Shown: positions 24,470 to 34,771 of the stretch, one piece after another
Numbering within the stretch: the first letter of the stretch is position 1
Layout of the letters: each line of letters begins with the position of its first letter
Assembly: GCA_018806985.1 (NCBI GenBank)
Contig: JADANN010000339.1
Coordinates: 62,001 to 126,000 of the forward strand
DNA from: Angiostrongylus vasorum
Lineage: Eukaryota > Nematoda > Chromadorea > Rhabditida > Metastrongylidae
Reading direction: 5' to 3'
Length of the DNA: 64,000 bases
Translations under genes and position numbers: made by a program
Notes under the pieces: model-generated
Database searches by the model: none
What the model was told of the DNA's origin: nothing
Seen by the model: the letters and a program-made list of their open reading frames with translations, nothing else

Positions 24470-24700
24470 AAGCCAGTGGTCCCAGATCGTCGTCATTTAC
24501 CAGTTAGTAATTATGTTTTTTGTTAGATAAGGTGGTAGCCATTGCTGACAATGGTTTGTTCTCAGCTGGGCTTCTTGATAGAAGTACAGAACTTGTTGCC
24601 AATTTGAGAAACTCTGGTTAGTTCTAATCCCACGCTCTACGGGCTAGTAGGCCACTGGAGGCCTCATGATGAGGCTGCAAGCCATTGGTGGGTTAGGAAA
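24470..24700 (+). repeat. Family E, strongly diverged
   Basis: TTCTCAGCTGGGCTTCTTGA and CAAGCCATTGGTGGG align loosely with the 3-prime half of family E. An old copy. Confidence 0.35.
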
Positions 24701-25113
24701 TGCCGGTTTAAAACGTTCATCCAAACATGGTAAGGTTATGTGGAAAGCTTTGAGTAAATGAAGAATGGAATGTGCAGCTTCATGATTCGGTAATACTTTC
24801 GTCAAGAACCTGTATCAGTAGGATCTAAGAGTGTTTGCTACTCTGTCTATTTTCTTGTACATCATACTGCAATTTTCTTAAATATCTCCTTTACTTTCAA
24901 CGTATTATGTTTGAAAATTTTGGCGGAATAAGTAACATTATTAGCCGGTCATCTTACTCTATGGACAATACAAACCTTTTAAACATTAATCACATTAATG
25001 TAATCCACGTCTTGTGACCAAGCCACCCACAATGTACGATCACAAAATATGATAGATCAGTCTAAAAGAACAATGAGAATCGTTGCTAAAAATACATTAA
25101 TGCATTTAACAGC

Positions 25114-28100
25114 TTATAGTTGTCGATAAGCGTAGCACGAGACATCGCCTTTCGTTTCCTGACAGAAGAGCTCAGTATTCGTCACGTAGCTGAAGTCATA
25201 GCTATTACTGACACTTCCTCTCTTTGTTTTTTTACTTATTTGTTTGCTTAAAGAATAAAAAAGGATAAAGGTTTCGGCGTTGATCAACCCCTTAGGAATG
25301 CGCCAAGCATTCATCTTTATTAAGCATCGTTTGGAGATGATTAAATGCATATCTGGCCTTTACAATGACTTGGGATGGCCTACCGATGTATCGAGCCAGT
25401 GCTACTATCCTCTTAGACAAGTCTGGTACCAATTTGCCGACGGCGGAGGGATGGAAGGCTTGGTGGGTCATGCGCGGGGATTGATTCCACGAATATGTTG
25501 TTGGGCGCCTCCGACCACTGCGCCACACGCCCCCCATCACCCACCGATTTGTTTGCTTATTCATTGTAATCTTATTTTTGCTTTTATTTTTTTCCCATTT
25601 TGTTCTTATAACATTCATTGTTCAGCAAGTCGCACTAATACTGCCTTTGATGAGAACCCGACTAAACGCCCTAACAAATCACTTCCAAAATTTATAAAAA
25701 ATACTCGCTGTGCAAAAATTCAATAAAGCAGTGAGGGAAAAGATGGCAGGTTGTCAAGTTGTGGCCAGTGTGTGTAAGGAACACACTATGGACCATGGTT
25801 GCAGCACAACGAAATAGTGGAAGTGCTGCCCACCACATATCAAATCAGCAAGAGCAATATAGGTGCATAAATATTATTGTGCTCATTGATAGGGAAGGAA
25901 TTAAACAGTGGTAGTCGTGGCGATGGTCACGAATACGGTGCTGGTTCGATCGCACTTTGGGCTCACCCTAGCTTCTCATCGCTCTGGTGTCGGGAAATTG
26001 GTAGTGGAGTCACAATTCACATTCTGCAATCTAAGTGGGAACGCTCTAGCCCTGCTATCTTAGGACTCCAGAGAGGATCGACCTGACTACATACAGTAAT
26101 ATTAAAGATAAAAGGAACATCATCAGTCAGCAGCCGAAGCCACACTAAAAAGTTGTAGCACCTTTATGGATGATTAGTGCAAGTAAATGAATCGAATCTG
26201 AGAAGTGCTGGCATCCGCACAGTAGCTGTGAATGATTTTACCTACTTGAACACTTGGACGGCACGACCTCACTGATTGTGCGGGCTGCAGCATGCTCTCC
26301 ATTTTTCTGAGTTTTGCTGGTTCATACATTGTGTTTCACTGGATTCCTCACGTCAACCTGGCCAAAGTCTGCTTCAGTTCGCCGCAACCACAGGCAGTCG
26401 CCGGATCAGAGGGAGATTAACCTCCATGTGACTAATTTGATACAAGGACGGTAGTGGATCGTGGTATTGGTTTACTCTTAGCACGACTTCCTAATAGAAA
26501 CGGCAAACTCTTTCTCAGCTTGGGGGAACCTGCTGAAAGCATGAATACCCCCCGTCGTAAATCGCAGCCCGGCACCCAGAAACACCTTGCAGCCACGAGG
26601 AGTCGGTAAACCATTGGGAGGGATGTGAAAGATAGGTCTTAGAAAATAAAATAAACAAATAAAGTATTCCAGTAGTCCAATCAATGGATACCGCTTGCCC
26701 TACTTTCTTTGCTTCAACAATATTCTTACCAATTTCATCATCTTTGCCCTCAATAATTTAAAAGTCTTGGACATCAAAATAAAGCGTGCCTGAAATCAGC
26801 ATTGGCACAGATGACGTCGAATCGTCCACCAAATTGCGCCTCGGCGGCTAGTTGGATCAATCGTTTCGAATTGTTTAGATTGTCTTCGATATTCTAAAAG
26901 TTTTCCTTTGTCAGCTTAGTCACATTCAATCCACTCTATTTCTTCGGATGCTATAAAAAATGCTGAAGACCGCAGAAAACAACACATTCGCTGAGATTCA
27001 TTCAGTAATCCTAACCAGGAGTTGTCAATGGTGGTATGAAAGTTCAGACTACTTTCGGTTTTTGCTTCTTTATTAAATTTTTTTTAATGTCCACTGAATC
27101 TCGTGCAAAAAATCAAAGACAAACTATCGGATATCTGGAGAACAACTGAGCAATTTGAAGATTGTTGCCGATACTTACTTCTAGCATGATTTTTCTGAGC
27201 TCTTCGGAATTGCATAGGGAGTCATCGGTGAGTTTGAGATTTGCAATATCCACTACTGTACTCTGTAATGCCTCACTGGTAGTAGTGTTGGCTGAAGCTT
27301 CCTGGAATTATCATGGAGATAAGTGTGCAAAGTTAAATATCGAACAAGTGGATTATGTCGGGCTTGTCAAGTAATGCTTTAATTGCAGATAAAGGTTTAT
27401 CTGAGCTCGTGTCCAAAGCCGAGTTTCATATAAATAGAATGCATTGGAAAGACTAACATCTAACTCAGAACAGACATTAGGAATCTCATTTTCTTTTTTT
27501 ATACGACCCGTCTTTTATGTCTGCTGTGAGGATTTCGCCTCTTGTGGCAACGGAATCATTTCCTCGTATTCATCGCCCACAAAGTCGACTCTCCCTGGAG
27601 AATTGAGATAGCTGGTTTAGAGCGTGATTACATGAGTGAACGTTTCCCAGATAAGTCTGGTGCCACGGAGGGATGAAAAGCATGATAACCCCGAGTTAGT
27701 ATCGAGCAAGCACCTGGTGGCGTACATCACTACTATGGCGTAAAAGAGCGCATCTTAATATGGAGAAATGTCTTAAAATATCTGTTAGTTTCATGTTACG
27801 AAGATCGGTGCCTTGCACAATTTTTTTTGCACTTACTGTGGATTCATTTACAGCTTTCTCCAGGGCTCCTTCTTCTTCTTCAATCACTTCTTCTATCCTC
27901 TGCCCAGCAGCTGAGGCTGCTTCCTGCTGGAGGTTCTTGAAAAGAGAAAATTTTGCAGCTGTTTGTAACATTTGTTGTGAACTTCTTAAAATGTTAACCT
28001 CAAAAGCAGTAGTCTTTCAAAGATCTGAAGCACTTTTAAGTTGGCAATATTTCATTGAACTTCTCTGCTTCTAAACTACTATTGATATTATTTATCATTC

Positions 28101-30906
28101 CTTACTCTCTACAATTCCCTCCCTCTACACTCTCTACTCCCTCTGCAATTTACACCATCTCTTATGGAACTTCTTTGTCAATTCTCTTTCCGTTTTTACT
28201 ACTTTAGCTATTTCTTTTCCTAATCGATATCTGGTTCCAAACTGTTTTTTCCATCCAGAAATAATTTTCTTCCACGGCCGAACCAATCAAAAAATTTAAA
28301 ACAATGATCTCACATATTGTGGCTGTTGCTGCTCATTGTAGGGCTGATCAACACCTGATGGTTCTTCCTAAAATGAAAAAGACTCAACTAGTGTGATCCG
28401 TATTGTAATTTTAACACAATACTTTTTAAGACACAAAATACCTTGAGGAGATGTGGAGCGCAGTGGTTAGAAGTGCATCGAAATATACACGTCATCATTA
28501 TTTCTATTCCGCACCCCGTGCTAACCGAGCCTTACACCCAACCAGGATGGATATCAGAAAGAAGAGCATTACTTTGATACATTGATGCCGCCGTAAGCCA
28601 CTGTATTGACAAAATTCCCACTCATCTCTACGATGCTACGATTGGAGTCGAATGCATGGCACCTCGCCCAGGAATTAAGACATGCCAAGCGTGCTTCATC
28701 CCTTGTCAATAACTTTATTAATTATTTCCACAATAAATATTTCTTTGCGATATGCCTAATCTATAACAGGGATGAAGTTATCGGTTGAATCCGATCAGTC
28801 CTTATTTGGGTATTCTCCCTTTTCCTTTCTTCTGCTAGATGTCTGCATGAGTTGCTAAATTTACTCCGAAACTAATGTGTGCCAATAAATGTTTCTTTTA
28901 CATTTACCTGATGAGCAGGCTTTACTTCTTGAACTGGTGGATGCGGAGCTTGAGGTGGTATCTAAATAAGGAATAGATGAGACTTTTCTTTTGTCGAATT
29001 TCCTTGGCGTTTTCGAAGACATGACGGCATGAAAACATTCATGTCGTTTACCTGCTCATAGTTCTGGACGGGAAGTTGTCCTACTGGCCCCGTTGGTAGG
29101 ACGCCTTGGTTAGCATTTGGTAGTGCCGGAAATTGTTGAGCCTGTAGTGGTAATTTGAAAAAGTGATTGTCAATTTATTAATATTTGGACGGGATTTTTT
29201 AATAAATAGTGGAGAACTACTCTCGTTTAAAAGGCGCGCTTTCATAGAATATTCTACCGTGTTCGGAACTTAATTGATCGAATACGAATGTTTTTTCACC
29301 CAGAATTTTTCAGAGATCACGAAATTGTCTTGGTGTGAATACACAAACTCTTCACTCTTTTTGAAAACTAGTCCTTTTTCATGATTTTCAATTATTAGCA
29401 GAATTTTTACATGAGAGTACCTGAGGTAACTGGTATGGTGGATGCTGAGGGAAAACTGGTTGAGAATACGATGGTGCCTGAAGAAAAAAAAGGTTTTGGA
29501 AAGAAAAACGTAACGGAAATAGGTCCAGATGATAGGTTGACCAGAAAAAATCGAATAGATCTGTTCTTGGCTAAGGTCATAATATTATTAATCCTCAGTT
29601 TCAAAAGATCATATTTTTTGGTGGAATTCAATAGGCCTTTAATGAATCAGAAAAACTTCTTCCTGGCAAATAATTCGTTTATTTGATAGCTCTGATGTTT
29701 GCATAATGCACTACTATGTGATATAATAAAGTAACGCACTCCGACGGAGAATGCAGGAGGAGGAATAAGTGGTGCTTGTTGGTACGAGGCGCCGCCACCA
29801 CCGCCGCACCCTCCTGCAGGCGCTGGGCACGGTGCTGAAAGCTCGCTTATAATTTTTGCTTGAAAACCTAGAATCATCGCTACTCTTTTGACCACTTTTC
29901 AGTTGAAATGATTGGTTTAAAACGAAGCCAAATGAGTGCAGTTTTTAAACAGAGGGATATAGTAAAAGGCGCTCGGCGTTAAACAATTTCGGATGGATGA
30001 GTCAAACACCCACCTTCACTAAGCATCGTCTGTGTTAATAAGTGCATATTTGTCCTAAACAATAGCTTGCTGCGGCCTAGCGAAGTATTAACTCAGTGGT
30101 TTTTTTGCGAAATATAACTTCAACGAAGCTGAGATATTTGCAAAACTCTGGACCGCAGGTGCCTATGGTGGAGAACGAACGCGCAAAACTGAAACTGGGT
30201 TCAACGCCGATTTGGGCTCCCCAGATCAATCCCGTCAACGGGTGATTGCTGATGGCAAAAGATCGATAGAACTAGCTGAGAGACAGGCGAAATGAAGGAC
30301 CCGCATGGTGTGGTGGTGAACGTGTTACTCCCCGGAAAGGACAATAGCGCGTTCGTTCCCCACCATAGGCACCTGCGGTCCAGAGATTTTGCAAATATCT
30401 CAGCTTCGTTGAAGTTATATTTCGCAATATACCCTGCCATCAAAAAGAGTAGGCAGTAGGCAAAAAAGGCTAAAATCAGTGGTTTTTATTCTTTTAAACA
30501 TTTCTGCTGGGAATTTGGTAGGGAGATTGGAAGGTGTGGTTATCTAGAGCTGAGGTCGAACCCATAGCGATGATATGCATCGCAGAGCGGCTTTCACCGC
30601 TGCGCTTTATTCGCTGCAAAAACCGGTTGTCGAATATTTTCACATTTGATCGCTAGCGGCATCAACGAGCATAGGATTTTTATCGTAAAATCTAAAGATT
30701 TTCAGACATTAACACTTCTACATTTATTTTAGCGCTGTATGTTTGAGTAAAATGTTTGAAAATAAAAAAACTAACGGGGAGCTGGTGGAGCACACACTGG
30801 TGGTGGTGGGCAGACAGGTGGTGGGGGCACATCCACAACCGCTGTTTCCGAAGAGGAATGCATGCGTAGATATGAAGAGTGCAAATAGACTGAGTAGTTG
30901 CAACAT
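25114..30906 (-). CDS. Ground-like (GRL) secreted protein, hedgehog-related family
   Basis: Ten exons on the minus strand: 30776-30906, 29740-29834, 29421-29477, 29052-29141, 28908-28961, 28314-28367, 27837-27935, 27179-27301, 26790-26893, 25114-25189. Corrected for the frame break in exon 1 (separate entry), the product is 293 residues. It has a signal peptide (MLQLLSLFALFISTHA), a Cys/Pro-rich head (GCGCA, then PPPVCPPPPVC), a Gly run (CGGGGGASYQQ), a Pro/Gln middle (76-160), a Glu-rich segment (161-193), and a C-terminal ground-like domain from about 216. Its four cysteines (223, 263, 278, 287) sit in LCNSEELRKIM, FDVICANADF, ELFCQE and VSCYAY, the family's hallmark. Introns 2 to 8 are all phase 0. 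Exon 7 may begin nine bases later (AG at 27927) rather than at the unusual CAAG. GRL proteins are exported from cuticle-forming or glial cells; function here is inferred from the family. Confidence 0.88.
25258..25535 (-). repeat. Family A SINE inside the last intron of the GRL gene
   Basis: Near full length and in the same orientation as the host gene. The tail AAAAAAGGATAAAGG is at its left end and the head GGCGTGTGGCGCAGTGGTCG near 25531. It starts about 70 bases upstream of the final exon's acceptor. Confidence 0.9.
25910..26085 (+). repeat. Family B-related repeat, head part
   Basis: GGTCACGAATACGGTGCTGG, then TTCGATC (B-box-like), GGGAAATTGGTAG and CTAAGTGGGAACGC. It shares this order with 31640-31790 (minus) and 46715-46950. 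It lies in the last GRL intron. Confidence 0.55.
26235..26625 (+). repeat. Family E repeat, near full length
   Basis: From CTACTTGAACACTTGGACGG to CGGTAAACCATTGGGAGG, with a short deletion before GGATCAGAGGGAGATT. It lies antisense within the last GRL intron. Confidence 0.8.
26784..26790 (-). other. Non-canonical GC donor of the last GRL intron
   Basis: Exon 9 ends GATTTCAG and the intron begins GCACGC. No GT lies nearby that keeps frame. Reading on gives a stop within a few codons and loses the last two conserved cysteines. Joining AG to the C at 25189 restores ADFSYVTNTELFC, the expected end of the domain. GC-AG introns are known in nematodes. Confidence 0.7.
27630..27730 (-). repeat. Short fragment of the family B-related repeat
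   Basis: CCCAGATAAGTCTGGTGCC, GGAGGGATGAAAAGCATGA and CGAGTTAGTATCGAGC on the plus strand parallel 31650-31760. It lies in the intron between GRL exons 7 and 8. Confidence 0.4.
28446..28706 (+). repeat. Family A SINE, diverged, in a GRL intron
   Basis: The head GATGTGGAGCGCAGTGGTTAG, the middle TTTGATACATTGATGCC and the end GGAATTAAGACATGCCAAGC are recognisable. It is antisense to the host, between exons 6 and 5. Confidence 0.6.
29965..30106 (-). repeat. Family A SINE, interrupted by a family C insertion
   Basis: The 3-prime half of a minus-strand copy runs from CTCGGCGTTAAACAATTTCG to TTAACTCAGTGGTTTTTT, where the family C element begins. A copy of TCAGTGGTTTTT recurs at 30476-30487 beyond that element. 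Confidence 0.65.
30105..30475 (+). mobile_element. Family C element with inverted arms and target duplication
   Basis: Left arm 30107-30184 and right arm 30347-30425 are near-perfect inverted repeats of about 78 bp; their outer ends are GCGAAATATAACTTCAACG and its complement. The centre holds TGATTGCTGATGGCAAAAG and the tRNA-like GCATGGTGTGGTGGTGAACG. The tail ends CAGTAGGCAAAAAAGGC. TCAGTGGTTTTT flanks both sides (about 30094 and 30476), a 12-base target duplication. It lies in the first GRL intron. The class is unclear: the tail and duplication suit a SINE, the arms a foldback element. Confidence 0.75.
30817..30829 (-). other. One-base frame break in GRL exon 1
   Basis: On the minus strand GGATGTG is followed by CCCCC. 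With four Cs the frame reads PPPVCPPPPVCAPPAP and reaches the donor GTTAGT at 30775 in phase 1, exactly what exon 2 needs (PCPAPAGGCGG). With five Cs it reads TTCLPTTTSVC and runs out of frame. A homopolymer sequencing error is the simplest cause. A true inactivating insertion, or use of the weaker donor GTGTGT within the exon, cannot be excluded. Confidence 0.65.
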
Positions 30907-30915
30907 TCTGAAAAT
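30907..30915 (-). promoter_or_regulatory. Candidate trans-splice acceptor at the GRL start
   Basis: On the minus strand AAATTTTCAG is followed by A and then the start ATG at 30906. This is a consensus nematode acceptor one base before the start codon with no coding exon upstream, the classic setting for spliced-leader addition. Confidence 0.65.
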
Positions 30916-31324
30916 TTACTAGCATCTATTTATCCACTTTTATCGTATGTATTAGGCAATAAAGAGAGTTAAAAGCTATTTTTGGCAAGAAAGTGAAAAA
31001 ACACTGCGAGAGCTTTTGGATTAGATAAACATGATAAAGGATTCCTAGTGTTACGACTAAGATGATGTTTCTCATCCTGAAGGATAGCCTTTTCTACCTG
31101 AATAGGAAATCCACTATAAAAAACCGATTTCTCTACAAAAAATAGAAGAATCCTAACTAACTGCTTTTTTTTCTCAAATGATGACTTTATTCCGAAAATT
31201 TCTTGTGAAAATTCGTCAGCTATTCAACTTGATTTCAAAAAATGCTTGATCTCACATAGATATACTACAGCACTGAAAGGTCATCAGTATTGGTCTAAAA
31301 GTTTGCTTGTAGTTAATTCCCTTT

Positions 31325-31525
31325 GACGCGTGATTGCTGATTGCACCGTTAGGGTAAGAAGGACGGAAGAAGGACCTCAGTGGCGTCGTGCGTAACACGC
31401 GAGCCCCCTGAAGGAGTAACGGCGATTCGATCTGGCCTGGGATCCAAGTTTGGCAAATATCTCAGCATCACTGCGGTTGTATTTCACACAATACCCCGTC
31501 ATGAAAAAAATAATGGGCAGTAGAT
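31325..31525 (+). repeat. Family C element, variant
   Basis: GTGATTGCTGATTGCACC, GAAGGACCTCAGTGGCGTCG, CAAATATCTCAGCATCACTG and the tail ATACCCCGTCATGAAAAA follow family C order. The GAACTAGCTGAG block is missing. Confidence 0.65.
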
Positions 31526-31554
31526 AAAATTTAAACTTTGTTCGTTGTTTCACC

Positions 31555-31790
31555 CACACATATGTGCTTTTTTCCCATCTTGAATGTCGTAGAATGGTAG
31601 TTGAGTGAATTCTCACTGCAGTTCTATGATAGCCAGGTTAGCGTGTTCCCACTTGGATAGCAGAGAGGACAAATCCGGTGCCAAGCTCCAGATCCCGGAG
31701 GGATGACAAGCTTAGGGGATTCCGAGGCGGGATCGAGGATCGAGCCTGCACCGTGCTCGTGATGACCGGCACCACTAGCATTCTTCGTTT
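31555..31790 (-). repeat. Family B-related repeat
   Basis: On the minus strand: CACGAGCACGGTGCAGGC, then TCGATC (B-box-like), GGAGCTTGGCACCGGATTTG, CCAAGTGGGAACACGC, ending CATTCTACGACATTCAAGATG. The end matches the family B ACATTCATAAGGAAG region, so the heads differ while the tails are shared. Confidence 0.55.
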
Positions 31791-32283
31791 TTAGGGAATT
31801 TTGTTTCGAATTCAAATTCTCCACAAATTTGAAAATAAATTATTTCACGGAGATTGAATTTGAACTTGTGAAGTTCAAGTTCGGTCTCCTTAAACTTGAA
31901 CTTCGCGGGGATTACTTATATAAAAAACCTAAACGAAGAAGGTGATAGAGGAATGGCTGAGGCGACTATACTATACATTTCTTAGGTCCCTAAGTTCTTA
32001 AATCTTATCGTATTGGTGATAAGGAAACAAACACTAGTTTTTTAAAAAAGCTAGCTTTAACCGTAATATCTTAACAATGTTCAAAAATTCTATCTTAAAA
32101 TGCCCAAGCAGCTCACAAAAATAAAATGCGAAAACGGAAAAACGCGTATTGGAAGATGAGAAATCATTGACGGCGAAGAGGATTTTTTGCATTTTATTTA
32201 TGGTTGCCCAAAAAATGAAGATGTGTTTAAATTGCTGGGTTTACACGAGGTTGACAGTTTCGTGGACCAACGACTCGGATCAC

Positions 32284-32321
32284 CGGCTCTGATGAAGATG
32301 AAGAGGTCGAAACGTCGACCG
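32284..32321 (+). repeat. Family F short repeat, best hammerhead-like copy
   Basis: CGGCT, CTGATGA (full core consensus), A, GAT-loop-GTC short stem, GAAAC, GTC, GACCG. The order and the CTGATGA/GAAA/GTC positions match a hammerhead with a two-pair stem III. Stem I is imperfect here (CGGCT with GACCG), whereas the minus-strand copy at 12411-12448 keeps it perfect. A family A SINE begins about 28 bases downstream. Confidence 0.5.
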
Positions 32322-32348
32322 TATAAACATCTATATCAACCTCGTGTA

Positions 32349-32625
32349 GGGCGCGTGTAGCGCAGTGGTCGGAGGTGCCTTGCAATAAACATGAAATCGT
32401 TCTCCCTAGCCCTAGGCCCACCAAGCCCTCCACCGCTGCGGGTCGGCAAATTGTTCCTGTCTGGGAAGATAGCTAGCAGCACTGACACGATACATCGGTC
32501 GGCCACCCCGAGTCATTGTAAAGGCGAGGTGTGCATTCAATCACCTCTAACGATGCGTACTGAAGTTGAATGCATGGCGCAGCCCTCAAGGATAGATCAA
32601 CGCCGACAGCTTTATCATTTAACTT
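32349..32625 (+). repeat. Family A tRNA-derived SINE
   Basis: Near full length: GCGCGTGTAGCGCAGTGGTC to CAACGCCGACAGCTTTATC. The A box is intact and the B box altered. Confidence 0.85.
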
Positions 32626-32629
32626 CTGT

Positions 32630-33555
32630 TTTTACTATCGAGAGTAAATGACGGTCACTTCCAAAATTGTTGTTCTGCTCAAAAAAATTTTTTAGATGGC
32701 TTGACTTTAAGAAAACCCAGCAGTTAAGAATGGAGCGAAGGTTTACTATTGGGTTGGACCGAAATTAATGAACGATCTTAACGTGTATCGTAACATAACC
32801 TAGAACAAACTTTGTAAATGCAAGTGAGAACCGTTTAAATCTAAATATTCTTCGCAACGAGAAACAGCTTTAAATACTTCAGTTGCAAGAAAAACTGGAG
32901 TCATGAAGGCGATGAAGTTGTTAAAAACTGTTTAGACCTTGGTTTGATTTGTAAAACATTTGTCACATAGGAAGTTGAAGGCATGCTGGATGTAGAGTTC
33001 TGGCAAGTATGGAGGATATGTAGAGTTGCGTGGACCGATCGACTAGATTTTTTCTAAGGATGGCAAAGATTTTGCGCAATGATTGATAGCTAAGCCTATG
33101 GAAAATTTTAACTTTTCTCTTCTTGGCTCAGGTTGTTAGGAATTAGAGATAACTTCAAATCGCAGTTACACACCACGAGAAGGCGTGCAGCCATGAAGAA
33201 ATGGTAGACCATTAGGTGAAAATGTATCAATGCTGAATCCATCATTAGAAATGAAAAACATTGATGACTTTACACAATCGCACTGAATCTTCATTCAGTG
33301 AAGTATAGAAAGAAGACGATGTTTCTTTGATTTTTTTTAGCTCGAATAAACCAGCATAAGGGGAAGGCAGGAATGCTTAGTTGTAGAGAACAGAATGTGA
33401 AGTTGTTTTCTGGACCAATATTTAATTAATTGTGGAAAAGAATACATCTTGACCTATGAAATTTTAGGAGTGTTTCCTTACGCCTTACAATAACATAATA
33501 ATGTATATACTTAGACCAGTATCATGTCAGCTCAAACGCTCAGAACATTATTGAA
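32630..33555. other. No supported gene
   Basis: AT-rich with stops in every frame. A loose resemblance to the end of family E at 33165-33230 (GCAGCCATGAAGAAATGG) suggests a very old copy. Confidence 0.35.
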
Positions 33556-33559
33556 TACA

Positions 33560-33955
33560 ATAGTTGATACTTGATATTTTCAATGGCCCGTTTTCACTGG
33601 TTGTGCAGGTCTCAGCATAACCTCCATTTCTCGGAGATTTGCTGGTTAAGCTATTGTGGTTCCCTGGAATCCCGAAGTCAGCTTGGCTAAACTCTGCCCT
33701 GGGTCTTCACCACCACAGGCAGTCGCAGCGCTTGTGGATCAGAGGGAGATTTGCCATCATGCGACTTTAATCCCAAGACAGTGGTGGATCCTGCTACTGG
33801 TTTACTGTTAGCCAGGTTTCTGATGGAAACACCAGACTCCTTCTCAATTTAGGAGATCCTGCCAGGGGGGATGAATGTCCTCGCTGTACATCGCAGCCCG
33901 ACACCCACGAACATCTCCCAGCTACGATGAGGCGGTAAACCGGTGGGAGGAGTGA
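33560..33955 (+). repeat. Family E repeat, full length
   Basis: From TTGATACTTGATATTTTCAA to CGGTAAACCGGTGGGAGG. Together with 9627-10012 it is the most complete copy. Confidence 0.85.
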
Positions 33956-34060
33956 TACAATAATGGTTGCTAGTTTAATCAATCAAAATGCTTCAATAGA
34001 AAATCACAACATACGCCCATTCAACGTTTGGTTCTTTAATTATTTTTTTCTATTCTCCAG

Positions 34061-34163
34061 GTCTGGCTCTGCCACTGTGAATCTTCAGCGTTCTCACGCA
34101 CATAATATTCTAAGGGCTAGCAGTGAATTTTCAAAAAGAACTAAGAGCACTCCTACCTCATGA
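34061..34163 (+). CDS. Possible terminal exon, product unknown
   Basis: Acceptor TTTCTATTCTCCAG, then a phase-2 frame that reads SGSATVNLQRSHAHNILRAS and ends in TGA after 34 codons, Ser/Thr/Lys-rich. The composition is protein-like. No upstream partner was found within the preceding repeat-rich 400 bases, and no family is recognised. Confidence 0.3.
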
Positions 34164-34281
34164 AGAAATCGAATAGATAATTGGTGCCGTGGTTTTGAAT
34201 CAGTTTCATAAAAGAATAGAATGAATCAAGTTCTTTTTTAGTTAAAGTAAAAATTTGTAAAGTGATTTTCCTTCTAATAAG

Positions 34282-34422
34282 ATGGCTATAGGAGTAATCG
34301 TCGAGAATGAGCCATGTGCAATCGGACTAGAAGACTCTGAGAAGGTGGCTAGAAACGATTATATTAGGATCAGGTGGCGAATGCTTTTTCTCCATTATGT
34401 GAGGACACGAAATCAAATTTAA
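34282..34422 (+). CDS. Possible short ORF or exon, product unknown
   Basis: An ATG directly after CTTCTAATAAG opens 46 codons beginning MAIGVIVENEPCAIGLEDSE and ending in TAA. A donor-like GTGGCG at 34374 would split it. The first 30 residues look protein-like. Its link to the exon-like segments on either side is unproven, because their phases do not chain cleanly. Confidence 0.25.
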   Translation: MAIGVIVENEPCAIGLEDSEKVARNDYIRIRWRMLFLHYVRTRNQI

Positions 34423-34633
34423 AGATCTTGACAACGAATGTGGATGTAAAATCGCACGATAAGAAGAATATTATTTTGCAATCATTTTCTCAGAGATAGT
34501 AAAGAGCTATGTTGACACAATATCAAATAACAAGACCTGAAACCTAACTAAAAGCTGAGGTGTCTGTTCATGGGTTGCCGGACTAAGCGGGACGTCGGTC
34601 AGATCTCCTCTTTAAATGACGCTTTGTTTCCAG

Positions 34634-34771
34634 AAGATGTTCGGTGAGATTTTCGAACTACAACAGGTGCGGTTCTCGGATCTCAGAGCAGGTTCCGCCC
34701 ATGGATCTGTCATTCTCGGATCGCTCACTGAGAATCCGATGTTGGAGAAAGGAAAGACTATTGGTGATTAA
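34634..34771 (+). CDS. Possible terminal exon, product unknown
   Basis: Acceptor TTTGTTTCCAG, then a phase-0 frame starting KMFGEIFELQQVRFSDLRAG and ending LEKGKTIGD plus TAA, 45 residues. Composition and codon pattern are convincing, and the borders are good. With 34061 and 34282 it may mark a real but incomplete plus-strand gene ahead of the model at 35678. No domain recognised. Confidence 0.35.
   Translation, partial: KMFGEIFELQQVRFSDLRAGSAHGSVILGSLTENPMLEKGKTIGD

Noticed and set aside
12151..30906. Operon linking the two firm genes
   Set aside because: They lie on opposite strands about 6 kb apart, so they cannot share one transcript.
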